NCBI GenBank assembly: GCA_038252405.1
Contig: JBBSAJ010000023.1
Coordinates: forward strand, 1 to 40,694
From: DATCDE01 sp038252405
GTDB taxonomy: Bacteria; Actinomycetota; Actinomycetes; Prado026
Length of the DNA: 40,694 bases
Reading direction: 5' to 3'
The position numbers and the translations under genes were made by a program. The notes beneath the pieces are model-generated. The model was not told where the DNA came from and did no database searches. It worked only from the letters and a program-made list of their open reading frames with translations. Positions 8,110 to 16,676 of this stretch are shown piece after piece (position 1 is the stretch's first letter; each line of letters starts with the position of its first letter).

Positions 8110-8567
8110 GAGCGGCGCCGGGACCGCCAGCCGGTCAACAGGTCGCCCTGCAGCCCGAACATCTCCCGCTCCTCGTCCGGCTCGGCGTGGTCGTAGCCGA
8201 GCAGGTGCAAGATCCCGTGCGCGGTCAGCAGGTCGAGCTCGTCGGCCGTCGAGTGGCCGGCGGCCTTGGCCTGCCACTGGGCCACCTCGGGGCACAGCAC
8301 GACGTCGCCCAGCAGCCCCGGCTCGGGAACCGCCTCGTCGTCCCGCGGCGGCCGGAGCTCGTCCATCGGGAAGGACAGCACGTCGGTCGGGCCGGGCTCG
8401 TCCATCCACTGCACGTGCAGCTGCTCCATGGCCGCCTCGTCGACGACCAGGATCGACAGCTCGGTCTGCGGGTGGATCCGCAGCCGGTCCAGCACGAACC
8501 GGGACACCGCGGCCAACCGGTCCTCGTCGACCTCGGTTCCGCTCTCGTTGGCAACCTCGATGCTCAT
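8106..8567 (-). CDS. ybeY: Endoribonuclease YbeY
   Basis: Metal-dependent endoribonuclease involved in 16S rRNA 3' end maturation and ribosome quality control. The zinc-binding motif H-x3-H-x5-H is intact: His117, His121 and His127 in HGILHLLGYDH. Length (153 residues) is normal. It is coupled by 4-nt overlaps to phoH upstream (8564-8567) and to the CNNM gene downstream (8106-8109). Confidence 0.96.
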   Translation of the reverse strand: MSIEVANESGTEVDEDRLAAVSRFVLDRLRIHPQTELSILVVDEAAMEQLHVQWMDEPGPTDVLSFPMDELRPPRDDEAVPEPGLLGDVVLCPEVAQWQAKAAGHSTADELDLLTAHGILHLLGYDHAEPDEEREMFGLQGDLLTGWRSRRRS

Positions 8568-9574
8568 CGGCGCCGGTGCGGCCCGGTCGCGGAGTCCGCG
8601 CCCTGGCGACCGCTGTCATAGACGCCGTACGCGTCGACGATCTCGCTGACCAGCCGGTGCCGGACGACGTCCGCGGAGGACAGCCGGCAAAACGCGACGT
8701 CGCTGATGTGGTCGAGGATCTCCTGGACCTGGTTGAGCCCGCTGCTGGTGCCACCGGGCAGGTCGGTCTGGGTGACGTCGCCGGTGACCACCATCTTCGA
8801 GCCGAACCCGAGCCGGGTGAGGAACATCTTCATCTGCTCGGCCGTGGTGTTCTGTGCCTCGTCCAGGATGATGAACGCGTCGTTGAGGGTGCGGCCGCGC
8901 ATGTAGGCGAGCGGCGCCACCTCGATGGTCCCGGCGGCCATCAGCTGCGGGATCGAGTCCGGGTCGACCATGTCGTGCAGGGCGTCGTACAGCGGCCGCA
9001 GGTAGGGGTCGATCTTCTCGTAGAGCGTGCCGGGCAGGAACCCCAGCCGCTCCCCCGCCTCGACCGCGGGGCGGGTCAAGATGATCCGGGTGACCTGCTT
9101 GGACTGCAGCGCCTGCACCGCCTTGGCGACGGCCAGGTAGGTCTTGCCGGTGCCGGCCGGGCCGATCCCGAACACGATGGTGTTCTTGTCGATGGCGTCG
9201 ACGTAGCGCTTCTGGTTCAGCGACTTGGCCCGGATCGTGCGGCCGCGGCTGGACAAGATGTTGAAGGTGAGCACGTCCGCGGGGCGAGCGGACTCCTCGG
9301 CCGTGCGCAGCATGGCCACCGACTGCTCCACGGCGTCCACGGTGAGCGGCTGCCCGGTGCGGATCACGGCGACCAGCTCGTCGAGCACCCGCTCGACGAG
9401 GGCGACGTCCCCGGGTGGGCCGGTGAGGGTGACCTCGTTGCCCCGCACGTGGACGTCGGTGGACGGGAACGCGGCCTCCACGACGCGCAGGAACGCATCG
9501 CCCGAGCCGAGGAGGCCCACCATGGAGATCTGGGCCGGGACGACGATGCGGTGCTCGGTCGGCTGCTCGGACAT
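8564..9574 (-). CDS. phoH: PhoH-like ATPase
   Basis: Cytoplasmic P-loop ATPase of the PhoH family (336 residues). Walker A is GPAGTGKT (138-145), and Walker B is FIILDEAQN with Asp238-Glu239. A short N-terminal KH-like or regulatory region precedes it. Its conserved position before ybeY suggests a role in RNA metabolism, though the family's function is poorly defined. It is the first gene of the operon. The 112 nt upstream (9575-9686) contain a TAGCAT sequence (9629-9634, minus) that could be a -10 box; I see no clear -35 element. Confidence 0.93.
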   Translation of the reverse strand: MSEQPTEHRIVVPAQISMVGLLGSGDAFLRVVEAAFPSTDVHVRGNEVTLTGPPGDVALVERVLDELVAVIRTGQPLTVDAVEQSVAMLRTAEESARPADVLTFNILSSRGRTIRAKSLNQKRYVDAIDKNTIVFGIGPAGTGKTYLAVAKAVQALQSKQVTRIILTRPAVEAGERLGFLPGTLYEKIDPYLRPLYDALHDMVDPDSIPQLMAAGTIEVAPLAYMRGRTLNDAFIILDEAQNTTAEQMKMFLTRLGFGSKMVVTGDVTQTDLPGGTSSGLNQVQEILDHISDVAFCRLSSADVVRHRLVSEIVDAYGVYDSGRQGADSATGPHRRR

Positions 9575-9686
9575 AGGTCGGCCGCGGTCGGCCTCTCGCC
9601 CTTCGGTGTCGGCTGCGGGTGCACCTCCATGCTAGGCGCTGCGGGCGCCCGGACGTAGTTCCGATTCCCGCGGGGGCGCCGGGGAG

Positions 9687-10043
9687 TCAGCCGGGGGGCC
9701 AGCCGAGCGGCCGACCGCCGAGCACGTGGGCGTGCACGTGGAAGACGGTCTGGCCGGCACCCGCCCCGGTGTTGAGCACGATCCGGTAGCCGGCCGCTTC
9801 GACGCCCTCCTGGGCGGCGACCGCTGCGGCGTCCGCGAGGAGGTGGCCGGCGAGCGACGGGTCGGACCGGCCCAGGCTGCCGGCGTCCCGGTGGTGCTCG
9901 AGCGGGATCACCAGGACGTGCGTGGGGGCCTGCGGGTCGATGTCCCGGATAGCGACGGTGTGCTCGGTGCGGCGCACCACCTCCGCCGGGACCTCCCCCG
10001 CGACGATCCGGCAGAACAGGCAGCTCGGGTCCGACTCGGCCAT
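9687..10043 (-). CDS. HIT family (histidine triad) nucleotide hydrolase
   Basis: HIT-domain protein of 118 residues, of the HINT type that hydrolyses purine nucleoside phosphoramidates and related mononucleotide substrates. The active-site triad is HVHAH (His102, His104, His106). An N-terminal CLFC (8-11) may help bind zinc. Its 3' end precedes phoH by 112 nt on the same strand, and it diverges from the ECF sigma gene at 10157. Confidence 0.94.
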   Translation of the reverse strand: MAESDPSCLFCRIVAGEVPAEVVRRTEHTVAIRDIDPQAPTHVLVIPLEHHRDAGSLGRSDPSLAGHLLADAAAVAAQEGVEAAGYRIVLNTGAGAGQTVFHVHAHVLGGRPLGWPPG

Positions 10044-10083
10044 ACGGGCGACCCTACTCAGGTGGCTCCCCCTGCGGGTCGGT

Positions 10084-10110
10084 CAACCGGACCGCACCCT
10101 CGTGCGTCGT
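10084..10110 (+). promoter_or_regulatory. Candidate ECF-type promoter for the sigma factor gene
   Basis: CAACC (10084-10088) is separated by 16 nt from CGTCGT (10105-10110). This matches the CAACC-N16-CGTC pattern of many ECF sigma promoters, including Streptomyces SigE type. It lies just upstream of a SigE-family sigma gene, so autoregulation is likely. Confidence 0.5.
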
Positions 10111-10156
10111 AGGTTGCATGGCAGCGATCGCACTGGCGGGCCGGACGGAGGTGGCT

Positions 10157-10663
10157 GTGGACGACGCGCGCGCGTGGACGGCCGACGATGCGGTCACCGT
10201 GCTGTACGGGGCGCACTACCGGTCACTGGTCCGCCTCGCCGGCCTGCTGCTGCGCGACCAGGCGGCCGCCGAGGAGACCGTGCAGGACGCCTTCGTCGGG
10301 ATGTACCGGCGGTGGCGGTCGCTGCGCGACCCCGAGCGGGCCGCCGCCTACCTTCGGGCGGCGACGGTCAACGGGTGCCGCTCAGTGATGCGTCGGCGGG
10401 GCACCGCGCACCGGGCGGCGCCGCTGCTGGCCGTGGCCGGGGACGGCCCGGACCTGGCCGTCGGGGTGGTGGAGCGCCGCGCGGTGCTCGACGGCCTGGC
10501 CGGCCTGCCCGAGCGCCAGCGTGAGGTGCTGGTGCTGCGCTACTACGGCGACCTGTCCGAGGCGCAGATCGCCGAGACCCTGGGCATCAGCCCGGGGGCC
10601 GTGAAGACCCACGCCGCCCGGGGCCTGGCCTCGCTGCGGCCCGTGCTGGAGCGGACCCCATGA
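10157..10663 (+). CDS. ECF RNA polymerase sigma factor, SigE family
   Basis: A 168-residue sigma factor with only regions 2 and 4. Region 2 (about 10-80) contains YGAHYRSLVRLAGLLLRDQAAAEETVQDAFV. Region 4 (about 105-160) contains LPERQREVLVLRYYGDLSEAQIAETLGISPGAVKTHAARGL, a helix-turn-helix for the -35 element (quoted motifs are adjoining pieces). I prefer the GTG at 10157 because GGAGG lies 5 nt upstream; an ATG at 10118 would add 13 residues with a weak binding site. Its stop overlaps the next gene in ATGA, so the two are translationally coupled, the usual arrangement for an ECF factor and its regulator. Confidence 0.9.
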   Translation: MDDARAWTADDAVTVLYGAHYRSLVRLAGLLLRDQAAAEETVQDAFVGMYRRWRSLRDPERAAAYLRAATVNGCRSVMRRRGTAHRAAPLLAVAGDGPDLAVGVVERRAVLDGLAGLPERQREVLVLRYYGDLSEAQIAETLGISPGAVKTHAARGLASLRPVLERTP

Positions 10664-11613
10664 CCGACATCGACGACACCAGCGGTGACCGGCTGCGCCG
10701 GCTGCTGCGCGAGGAGGCGGCCACCATGACCCCATCCGACGAGGGCCTCGAGCGGATCCGGGAGAAGGCCGCCGAGGAGCCGTCCGCGGCGCGGCGGTGG
10801 GCGCCGCTCGTCGCGGCGGCGGCCGTGCTGCTCGCGGTGGGCGCGGCGCTGCTGTTCTGGCCGCGCGGCGGCACCGGCCAGACGGCCGGCCCGGTGGCCT
10901 CGGCCAGCGGGGGGTCGTCGGCGTCCACCTCGCCGTCCGGCACCACCGAGCCGACGCTCGCCCCGCGCGCCGTCGCGGCCTACGTCGTGGGCAGCAGCGA
11001 GGGCCGCAGCCGGCTGTACCGCGAGTTCGCGCAGAGCACGGTCGCCGACCCGGTCCAGGCCGCGGTGAACACGATGCTGAGCACGCCGGCCGACCCGGAC
11101 TACAGCACCCCGTGGCCGGCCGGGACGACGGCGACCGTGCAGCGCTCCGGCGCCGCCGTCCAGGTGTCGCTGTCGGCCGACCCGAGCGGCCAGGCCGACC
11201 TCGCCGTCCAGCAGGTGGTCTACACGGTGACGGGCGCGGACACGGCGGTCACCGCGGTGACCGTGGAGACCCCGGCGGCCACCTACCCGAACCAGGTGCG
11301 CGCGCCCGGCGTCGACGTCATCGCGCCCGTCTGGCTGCTCAGCCCGACCCAGGGCGCCACGGTCACGTCCCCGGTCAAGCTGTCCGGCACCGCCGCGGTG
11401 TTCGAGGCGACGGTCAACTGGGACATCCTGGGTGCGGACGGCACGGTGGTGAAGCAGGGCTATGCGACGGCGACGGTCGGGGCGCCGGACCGCGGCGACT
11501 GGTCGGCGTCGGTCGTGCTCACGGCCGGGTCCTACGAGGCACGGGCCTTCATGCTGTCGCCGCAGGACGGCCGGATGCAGTGGATCGACAGCAAGACGTT
11601 CACCGTGAAGTAG
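10660..11613 (+). CDS. Membrane-anchored protein with GerMN and Gmad2 domains; possible sigma regulator
   Basis: A 317-residue protein: a cytoplasmic N-terminus (1-48, acidic and basic helices RLRRLLREEA…IREKAAEE), one transmembrane helix (about 49-67), a Ser/Thr-rich linker, a GerMN-type domain (about 105-220) and a C-terminal Gmad2 Ig-like domain (about 222-315, VWLLSPTQGATVTSPVKLSG…WDILG). GerMN and Gmad2 occur in surface and sporulation-associated proteins. The 4-nt ATGA overlap with the sigma gene suggests that the cytoplasmic segment serves as anti-sigma or signalling part, with an extracellular sensor. No ZAS zinc motif is visible. Its 3' end overlaps rsmE by 14 nt, tail to tail. Confidence 0.8.
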   Translation: MTDIDDTSGDRLRRLLREEAATMTPSDEGLERIREKAAEEPSAARRWAPLVAAAAVLLAVGAALLFWPRGGTGQTAGPVASASGGSSASTSPSGTTEPTLAPRAVAAYVVGSSEGRSRLYREFAQSTVADPVQAAVNTMLSTPADPDYSTPWPAGTTATVQRSGAAVQVSLSADPSGQADLAVQQVVYTVTGADTAVTAVTVETPAATYPNQVRAPGVDVIAPVWLLSPTQGATVTSPVKLSGTAAVFEATVNWDILGADGTVVKQGYATATVGAPDRGDWSASVVLTAGSYEARAFMLSPQDGRMQWIDSKTFTVK

Positions 11614-12358
11614 AGCGCCAGCGCGCGGTGGCGGCGAGCAGGACGGCGGCCGCCACGGTGCCCGCTGTCGACGTGCGCAGCACGCTCGGGCCGAGCCGGT
11701 AGGCGGTACCGCCCGCGGCGGCGAACCGCTCCAGCTCGGCGGGGCTCAGCCCGCCCTCCGGGCCGACGACGACCACGACGTCGCCCGTGGCCGGAACGGC
11801 GGCGGCGGCCAGCGGCTGGGCGGCCGCCTCGTGCAGCACGACGGCGAGACCGGCCGCGGCCAGCAGGTCGGCCACGGCGTCGGTGCCCGCCAGCGGGGCC
11901 ACCGTGGGCCAGTGCGCCCGTCGGGACTGCTTGGCGGCCTCGCGGGCGGTGCTGCGCCAGCGCTCCAGCGCCTTCGCGCCGCGCTCGTCGCGCCACCGGG
12001 TGACGCACCGCTCGGCGGCCCACGGCACGACCGCGTCGACCCCGACCTCGGTCATGGTCTCGACGGCCAGCTCACCCCGGTCCCCCTTGGGCAGGGCCTG
12101 GACGACGGTCAGCCGGGGCTGCGGTGCCGGGTGCTCGGAGACGGTGACCACGTCCACGGTGAGGCTGGTCTTGCCGGCGGTGGCCACCACCGCGTCCAGG
12201 GTCAGCCCGGCGCCGTCGGTGACCACCACCTGCTCCCCGGGTCCGAGCCGGCGGACCAGGGCGGCGTGGCGTCCCTCGTCGCCGTCCAGCAGCAGCCGAC
12301 CGGACGCCGCCGCGGCCCGGATCGCCGCTGTGGGGGCCAGGAAGACCGGCGCGCTCAC
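11600..12358 (-). CDS. rsmE: 16S rRNA m3U1498 methyltransferase RsmE
   Basis: SPOUT-class methyltransferase that uses S-adenosylmethionine to methylate U1498 of 16S rRNA. The N-terminal PUA-like part (FLAPTAAI…HAALVRRLGPGEQVVVTDG) and the C-terminal knot motifs VVVVGPEGGLSPAEL and LGPSVLRTSTAGTVAA are clear. Length is 252 residues. The start overlaps the dnaJ stop by 4 nt, placing it in the hrcA-dnaJ-rsmE operon, a common actinobacterial arrangement. The 3' end overlaps the convergent GerMN gene by 14 nt, so no terminator fits between them outside coding sequence. Confidence 0.96.
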   Translation of the reverse strand: MSAPVFLAPTAAIRAAAASGRLLLDGDEGRHAALVRRLGPGEQVVVTDGAGLTLDAVVATAGKTSLTVDVVTVSEHPAPQPRLTVVQALPKGDRGELAVETMTEVGVDAVVPWAAERCVTRWRDERGAKALERWRSTAREAAKQSRRAHWPTVAPLAGTDAVADLLAAAGLAVVLHEAAAQPLAAAAVPATGDVVVVVGPEGGLSPAELERFAAAGGTAYRLGPSVLRTSTAGTVAAAVLLAATARWRSTSR

Positions 12359-13482
12359 CGGCCGTTGAAGGCGTCGCGGATCCGGGAGAACAGGCCCTGG
12401 CCGCCCGGGGAGAACTGGCCGCTGGGCCGATCCTCGCCGCGCAGCCGGGCCAGCTCGCGCAGCAGCTCCTCCTGCTTGTCGTCGAGCTTGGCCGGGGTCT
12501 CCACGGCCACGTGCACCAGCAGGTCGCCGCGGCCGCCCCCGCGCAGGTGGGTCACGCCCAGGCCTCGGAGCGGGACCACCTGTCCGGACTGGCTGCCCGG
12601 GCGGATGTCGACCTGCTGCTCGCCGTCCAGGGTTTCCAGCGGGACCGCTGCCCCGAGCGCCGCGGCCGTCATGGGCAGCGTAAGCGTGCAGTGCAGGTCG
12701 TCGCCGCGCCGCTCGAAGACCGGGTGCGCGGCCTCGAGGATCTCGACGTACAGGTCCCCCGGCGGGCCGCCGCCGGGGCCGGCCTCGCCCTGCCCGGTCA
12801 GCTGGATCCGGGTGCCGGTGTCCACGCCGGCCGGGATCTTGATCTGCAGGCTGCGCCGGGTGCGGACCCGGCCCTCACCGGCGCACTCACCGCACGGGTG
12901 CCGGATCACGGTCCCGAAGCCGCCGCACTGGGGGCACGGCCGCGACGTCATGACCTGGCCGAGGAACGAGCGCTGCACGTGCTGGATCTCGCCGCGGCCC
13001 TTGCACATCTCGCAGGTGGTCGGGGCGGTCCCGGGGGCCGCGCCGCCACCGGCGCAGGTCGGACAGGTGACGGCGGTGTCGACCTGCAGCTCACGGGTGG
13101 ACCCGAAGACCGACTCGGAGAGCTCCACCTCGATCCGGATGAGCGCGTCCTGGCCACGGCGTTGACGCGGCCGGGGCCCGCGCGGCGCACCGCCGCCGAA
13201 GAAGGCGTCCATGATGTCGCCGAACCCGAAGCTGCCGGCCCCGCCGCCGAAGCCCCCGTTGCCGAAGGGGTCGCCCCCGAGGTCGTACATCTCCCGCTTC
13301 TGCGGGTCGGAGAGCACGTCGTAGGCCGCGGTGATCTCCTTGAAGCGGTCCTGCGTCTCCGGGTCCGGGTTGACGTCCGGGTGCAGCTCGCGGGCCAGCC
13401 GCCGGTAGGCCTTCTTGATCTCCTCGGGGCTGGCCTCACGGGGGACGCCGAGGACGGCGTAGTAGTCGGTGCTCGCGCTCAT
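12355..13482 (-). CDS. dnaJ: Chaperone protein DnaJ
   Basis: Hsp40 co-chaperone that stimulates DnaK ATPase and presents unfolded clients. The N-terminal J domain has the HPD motif at 34-36. A Gly/Phe-rich linker follows (GNGGFGGGAGSFGFGD), then four CxxCxGxG zinc repeats (CPTCAGGG, CEMCKGRG, CPQCGGFG, CGECAGEG) and the C-terminal substrate-binding domains. Length is 375 residues. Because it sits after hrcA rather than with dnaK/grpE, it is the actinobacterial dnaJ2-type paralogue, under HrcA/CIRCE control. It starts 13 nt after hrcA. Confidence 0.97.
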   Translation of the reverse strand: MSASTDYYAVLGVPREASPEEIKKAYRRLARELHPDVNPDPETQDRFKEITAAYDVLSDPQKREMYDLGGDPFGNGGFGGGAGSFGFGDIMDAFFGGGAPRGPRPRQRRGQDALIRIEVELSESVFGSTRELQVDTAVTCPTCAGGGAAPGTAPTTCEMCKGRGEIQHVQRSFLGQVMTSRPCPQCGGFGTVIRHPCGECAGEGRVRTRRSLQIKIPAGVDTGTRIQLTGQGEAGPGGGPPGDLYVEILEAAHPVFERRGDDLHCTLTLPMTAAALGAAVPLETLDGEQQVDIRPGSQSGQVVPLRGLGVTHLRGGGRGDLLVHVAVETPAKLDDKQEELLRELARLRGEDRPSGQFSPGGQGLFSRIRDAFNGR

Positions 13483-13495
13483 GGGGCCACCGAGC

Positions 13496-14515
13496 CTACG
13501 ACTCGGCCAGGATCCGGCCGACGTACCGGGCCACCGCCCGGACGGCGCCCATGGTGCCGGGGTAGTCCATCCGGGTCGGCCCCAGGATGCCGAGCCGGGC
13601 GAAGGTCTCCTCCGCGGTGCCGTAGCCCACGGTGACGACGGACGTGCCGATGAGGCTCTCCAGCGGGTTCTCGTGGCCGATCCGCACGGTCAGCGCGTCG
13701 GTCATGCTCGCCTCGCCGAGCAGCCGCATGAGCACGACCTGCTCCTCGAGCGCCTCCAGGACCGGCTGCACGGTGAGCGGGAAGTCCTGCCCGAACCGGG
13801 TGAGGTTCGCGGTGCCGCCGAGGGCCACGCGCTCCTCGGTCTCCTCCACCAGCGACTCGACGAGGGTCGAGACGACGGCCAGCACGGCTGGGCGCTGCGC
13901 CACCTCGAAGGTGTCCGGCAGCTCGACCACCGAGTCGGCCACCTCGGCGAGCTTCTGCCCCACGGCAGCGGTGTTGATCTTGGACCGGAGGTCGGCCAGC
14001 AGGTCCTCGTCGATCGGGACGGGGCACTCCACGATCCGCTGCTCCACCCGGCCGGTGTTGGTGATCACCACGAGCATGGCCCGGGTCGGCGCGAGCAGCA
14101 GCAGCTCGACGTGCCGCACGGTGGAGCGGGTGAGCGAGGGGTACTGGACGACGGCGACCTGACGGGTCACCTGGGCCAGCAGCCGCACGGTCCGCCCGAC
14201 GATGTCGTCGAGGTCGACCGCACCCTCGAGGAAGGTCGAGATGGCGCGCTTCTCGGCCATGCTCAGTGGCCGCACGGCGGCCAGCCGGTCGACGAACAGC
14301 CGGTAGCCCTGGTCGGTGGGGATCCGTCCCGCGCTCGTGTGCGGCTGGGCGATGAACCCCTCCTCCTCCAGCGCGGCCATGTCGTTGCGGATCGTTGCCG
14401 GGGACACCCCGAGGTGGTGCCGCTCGGCGAGCGCCTTGGAGCCGACCGGCTCCTGGGTGGCGACGTAGTCCTCCACGATGGCGCGCAGCACGGCCAGTCG
14501 GCGTTCGTCACTCAT
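13496..14515 (-). CDS. hrcA: Heat-inducible transcription repressor HrcA
   Basis: DNA-binding repressor of class I heat-shock genes. It has a winged-helix N-terminus (about 1-75: RRLAVLRAIVEDYV…VSPATIRNDMAALEEEGF) and a GAF-like dimerisation region. Length is 339 residues from the ATG at 14515, which has a strong AGGAGG about 6 nt upstream; in-frame upstream extensions would run through the operator. A perfect CIRCE element at 14553-14579 lies in its promoter, so it represses itself and the downstream dnaJ and rsmE. Confidence 0.97.
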   Translation of the reverse strand: MSDERRLAVLRAIVEDYVATQEPVGSKALAERHHLGVSPATIRNDMAALEEEGFIAQPHTSAGRIPTDQGYRLFVDRLAAVRPLSMAEKRAISTFLEGAVDLDDIVGRTVRLLAQVTRQVAVVQYPSLTRSTVRHVELLLLAPTRAMLVVITNTGRVEQRIVECPVPIDEDLLADLRSKINTAAVGQKLAEVADSVVELPDTFEVAQRPAVLAVVSTLVESLVEETEERVALGGTANLTRFGQDFPLTVQPVLEALEEQVVLMRLLGEASMTDALTVRIGHENPLESLIGTSVVTVGYGTAEETFARLGILGPTRMDYPGTMGAVRAVARYVGRILAES

Positions 14516-14552
14516 GCGCACCTCCTCGCGGGACAGCCGGCCCGACCGTGAT

Positions 14553-14583
14553 CTGGCACTCAACGGGGCCGAGTGCCAGTGTA
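14553..14583 (-). promoter_or_regulatory. CIRCE operator overlapping the hrcA -10 box
   Basis: CTGGCACTC-N9-GAGTGCCAG (arms 14553-14561 and 14571-14579) is a perfect 9-bp inverted repeat matching the CIRCE consensus TTAGCACTC-N9-GAGTGCTAA in its core GCACTC/GAGTGC. On the minus strand a TACACT -10 box (14578-14583) overlaps its upstream end, so bound HrcA would block RNA polymerase. It also lies in the divergent region before the AI-2E permease gene. Confidence 0.95.
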
Positions 14584-14667
14584 CGGCGCGCCCGCCGCCG
14601 CCGTCCCGTGAGCGCCTCGGCCGCGCCGATAGGCTGCCGCGAGGAGCAGCGGGAGGAGCAGCGTCGG

Positions 14668-15849
14668 ATGTCCCACCCACCGCCGGGGCCGGGCCAGGGC
14701 AGCACCTGGCTGCGGGAGCGCCCGCCCCGCTGGCTGCCCCGGGCGGTGCTGTGGGCCGTCCTGGTCACCTTCGCCCTGTACGCGGCGTGGTGGGCCGCGA
14801 TCCGGCTGCACGACCTGCTGGTCATCCTGCTGTGCGCCCTGTTCGTCGGGTTCGCCATCGAGCCCGGCGTCAACTGGCTGGCCCGGCACGGCTGGCACCG
14901 CGGCATGGCCACGGCGGCCATCTACCTGGCCCTGATCGTCGCGGTGGTCGTTCTGGTCGCGGCGATCGGCACCCTGGTCGTCGACCAGGTGGTCGCGCTG
15001 GCCCGGTCGCTGCCGAGCGTCGTCACGTCGCTGGCCGACTCCCTCGACCAGCAGTTCCACATCGACCTGCAGGCCGAGCTCGACAAGCTGGTGGGCAACC
15101 TGGGCTCACTGAGCACCACGATCGCCAGCAACGCGCTGAGCATCGGCGCGACCGTCGTCAGCTCGATCTTCAACGTGTTCACGGTGGCCCTGTTCGCCTT
15201 CTACTTCGCCGCCGAGGGACCCAAGTTCCGGCGGGCCGTCTGCTCGGTGCTGCCACCGGTCCGGCAGCACCTGGTGCTGGAGGTGTGGGAGACCGCGATC
15301 TCCAAGACCGCCGGCTACCTCTACTCGCGCACCCTGCTCGCGGCGGCGTCCGCGCTCGCGACCGGGGCGTTCCTGGCCCTCATCAAGATCCCCAACGCGC
15401 TCACGCTGGGCATCTTCGTGGGGATCATCTCCCAGTTCATCCCCACCATAGGCACCTACATCGCGGGCGCCCTGCCGGTGCTGGTGGCCCTGTCGATCAG
15501 CCCGGGCAAGGCGCTGGCCGTGCTCGCGTTCGTCATCGCCTACCAGCAGTTCGAGAACTACTTCCTCACCCCGCCGCTGTCCGCCCGGACCATGGAGCTG
15601 CACCCCGCCGTCGCCTTCGGAGCGGTGATCGCCGGAGCCGCCCTGCTCGGGGCGCCGGGGGCGCTGCTCGCGCTTCCGGCCGTGGCCACGATCCAGGCGA
15701 CCGTCAGCAGCTACGTGCAGCGGCACGAGCTGGTCGAGTCCGAGATGCTGGTCACCCCCGTGTCCGCGCGACGAGCCGCCCGAGAGGCCTCCAATTCCGG
15801 CGCAGCCGGACCGCCCGTCCCCGACCTCGAAGGCGGGCCCGAGACGTGA
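14668..15849 (+). CDS. AI-2E/PerM family transporter
   Basis: Polytopic membrane protein of 393 residues with about eight hydrophobic segments. The central coiled region (LPSVVTSLADSLDQQ…) and the conserved late stretch FIPTIGTYIAGALPVLVAL…YQQFENYFLTPPL are typical of the AI-2E (PF01594) family. Substrates vary; members have been linked to signal export and ion antiport, and I cannot assign one. The ATG at 14668 begins MSHPPPGPGQ after a purine-rich GGGAGGAG. The C-terminal 60 residues are cytoplasmic and charged. Its GTGA stop region overlaps the DUF3097 gene. Confidence 0.9.
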   Translation: MSHPPPGPGQGSTWLRERPPRWLPRAVLWAVLVTFALYAAWWAAIRLHDLLVILLCALFVGFAIEPGVNWLARHGWHRGMATAAIYLALIVAVVVLVAAIGTLVVDQVVALARSLPSVVTSLADSLDQQFHIDLQAELDKLVGNLGSLSTTIASNALSIGATVVSSIFNVFTVALFAFYFAAEGPKFRRAVCSVLPPVRQHLVLEVWETAISKTAGYLYSRTLLAAASALATGAFLALIKIPNALTLGIFVGIISQFIPTIGTYIAGALPVLVALSISPGKALAVLAFVIAYQQFENYFLTPPLSARTMELHPAVAFGAVIAGAALLGAPGALLALPAVATIQATVSSYVQRHELVESEMLVTPVSARRAAREASNSGAAGPPVPDLEGGPET

Positions 15850-16676
15850 GCGACCGCTACGGCCAGGACGTCCTGGCCGACGCCACGGCCCGACGCCGTC
15901 CCGAGGTCCCCACGGTCGGCGCCGAGCTCGGACTGGTGCTCGAGTGCCCCACGAGCGGCTTCTGCGGCGCGGTCGTCGAGATCGCCAAGGACGCCGTGCT
16001 GCTCGAGGACCGGCACGGCCGCCGCCGCGCGTTCCCGTGCCCCGGCAGCTTCCTGGTGGACGGCCGGACCATCACGGTGACCCGCCCGGCACCCGCCGCC
16101 GCGGCCCGGCCGGTCCGCAGCGCCTCCGGCTCGACCATGGTCACCGGGCTGCGGGCCCGGGTGGCACGGGCCGGCCGAATCTACGTCGAGGGCCGCCACG
16201 ACGCCGAGCTGGTCGAGCGGGTGTGGGGCCACGACCTGCGGGTCGAGGGCGTCGTGGTCGAGCCGTTGGACGGCGTCGACGACCTGCCGGCCGCCGTCCG
16301 GGCCTTCCGACCCGGCTCGGACCGCCGCCTCGGGGTGCTCGTCGACCACCTGGTGCCGGGCAGCAAGGAGGCCCGGATCGCGGCCGAGGTCACCTCGCCG
16401 CACGTGCTGGTGGTCGGCCACCCCTACGTGGACGTGTGGCAGGCGGTCCGCCCGGTCGCGCTGGGCATCGAGCAGTGGCCGCAGGTACCCAAGGGCGAGT
16501 CCTGGAAGCACGGCGTGTGCGCCCGGCTGGGCTGGCCGGCGCGAACGCCGGAGGACCTGGGCCTGGCCTGGCGGCGCATCCTGGACTCCGTGCACAGCTA
16601 CGCCGACCTCGAGCCCCGGCTGCTCGGCCGGGTCGAGGAGCTCATCGACTTCGTGACCACAGGGGGTCAGCCGTGA
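15846..16676 (+). CDS. DUF3097 family protein with a TOPRIM-like core
   Basis: Conserved actinobacterial protein of 276 residues (DUF3097), function unknown. The N-terminal part (about 20-85) looks like a small beta-barrel (GLVLECPTSGFCGAVVEIAKD). The second part reads IYVEGRHDAELVERVWG (about 115-131) and GVLVDHLVPGSKEARIA (about 162-178). This resembles the Glu…Asp/Asp pattern of TOPRIM domains such as RNase M5, so a nuclease or nucleic-acid role is possible; that is inference. The GTG start overlaps the AI-2E stop by 4 nt (15846-15849), and the stop overlaps the next start by 4 nt (16673-16676). Confidence 0.85.
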   Translation: MSDRYGQDVLADATARRRPEVPTVGAELGLVLECPTSGFCGAVVEIAKDAVLLEDRHGRRRAFPCPGSFLVDGRTITVTRPAPAAAARPVRSASGSTMVTGLRARVARAGRIYVEGRHDAELVERVWGHDLRVEGVVVEPLDGVDDLPAAVRAFRPGSDRRLGVLVDHLVPGSKEARIAAEVTSPHVLVVGHPYVDVWQAVRPVALGIEQWPQVPKGESWKHGVCARLGWPARTPEDLGLAWRRILDSVHSYADLEPRLLGRVEELIDFVTTGGQP

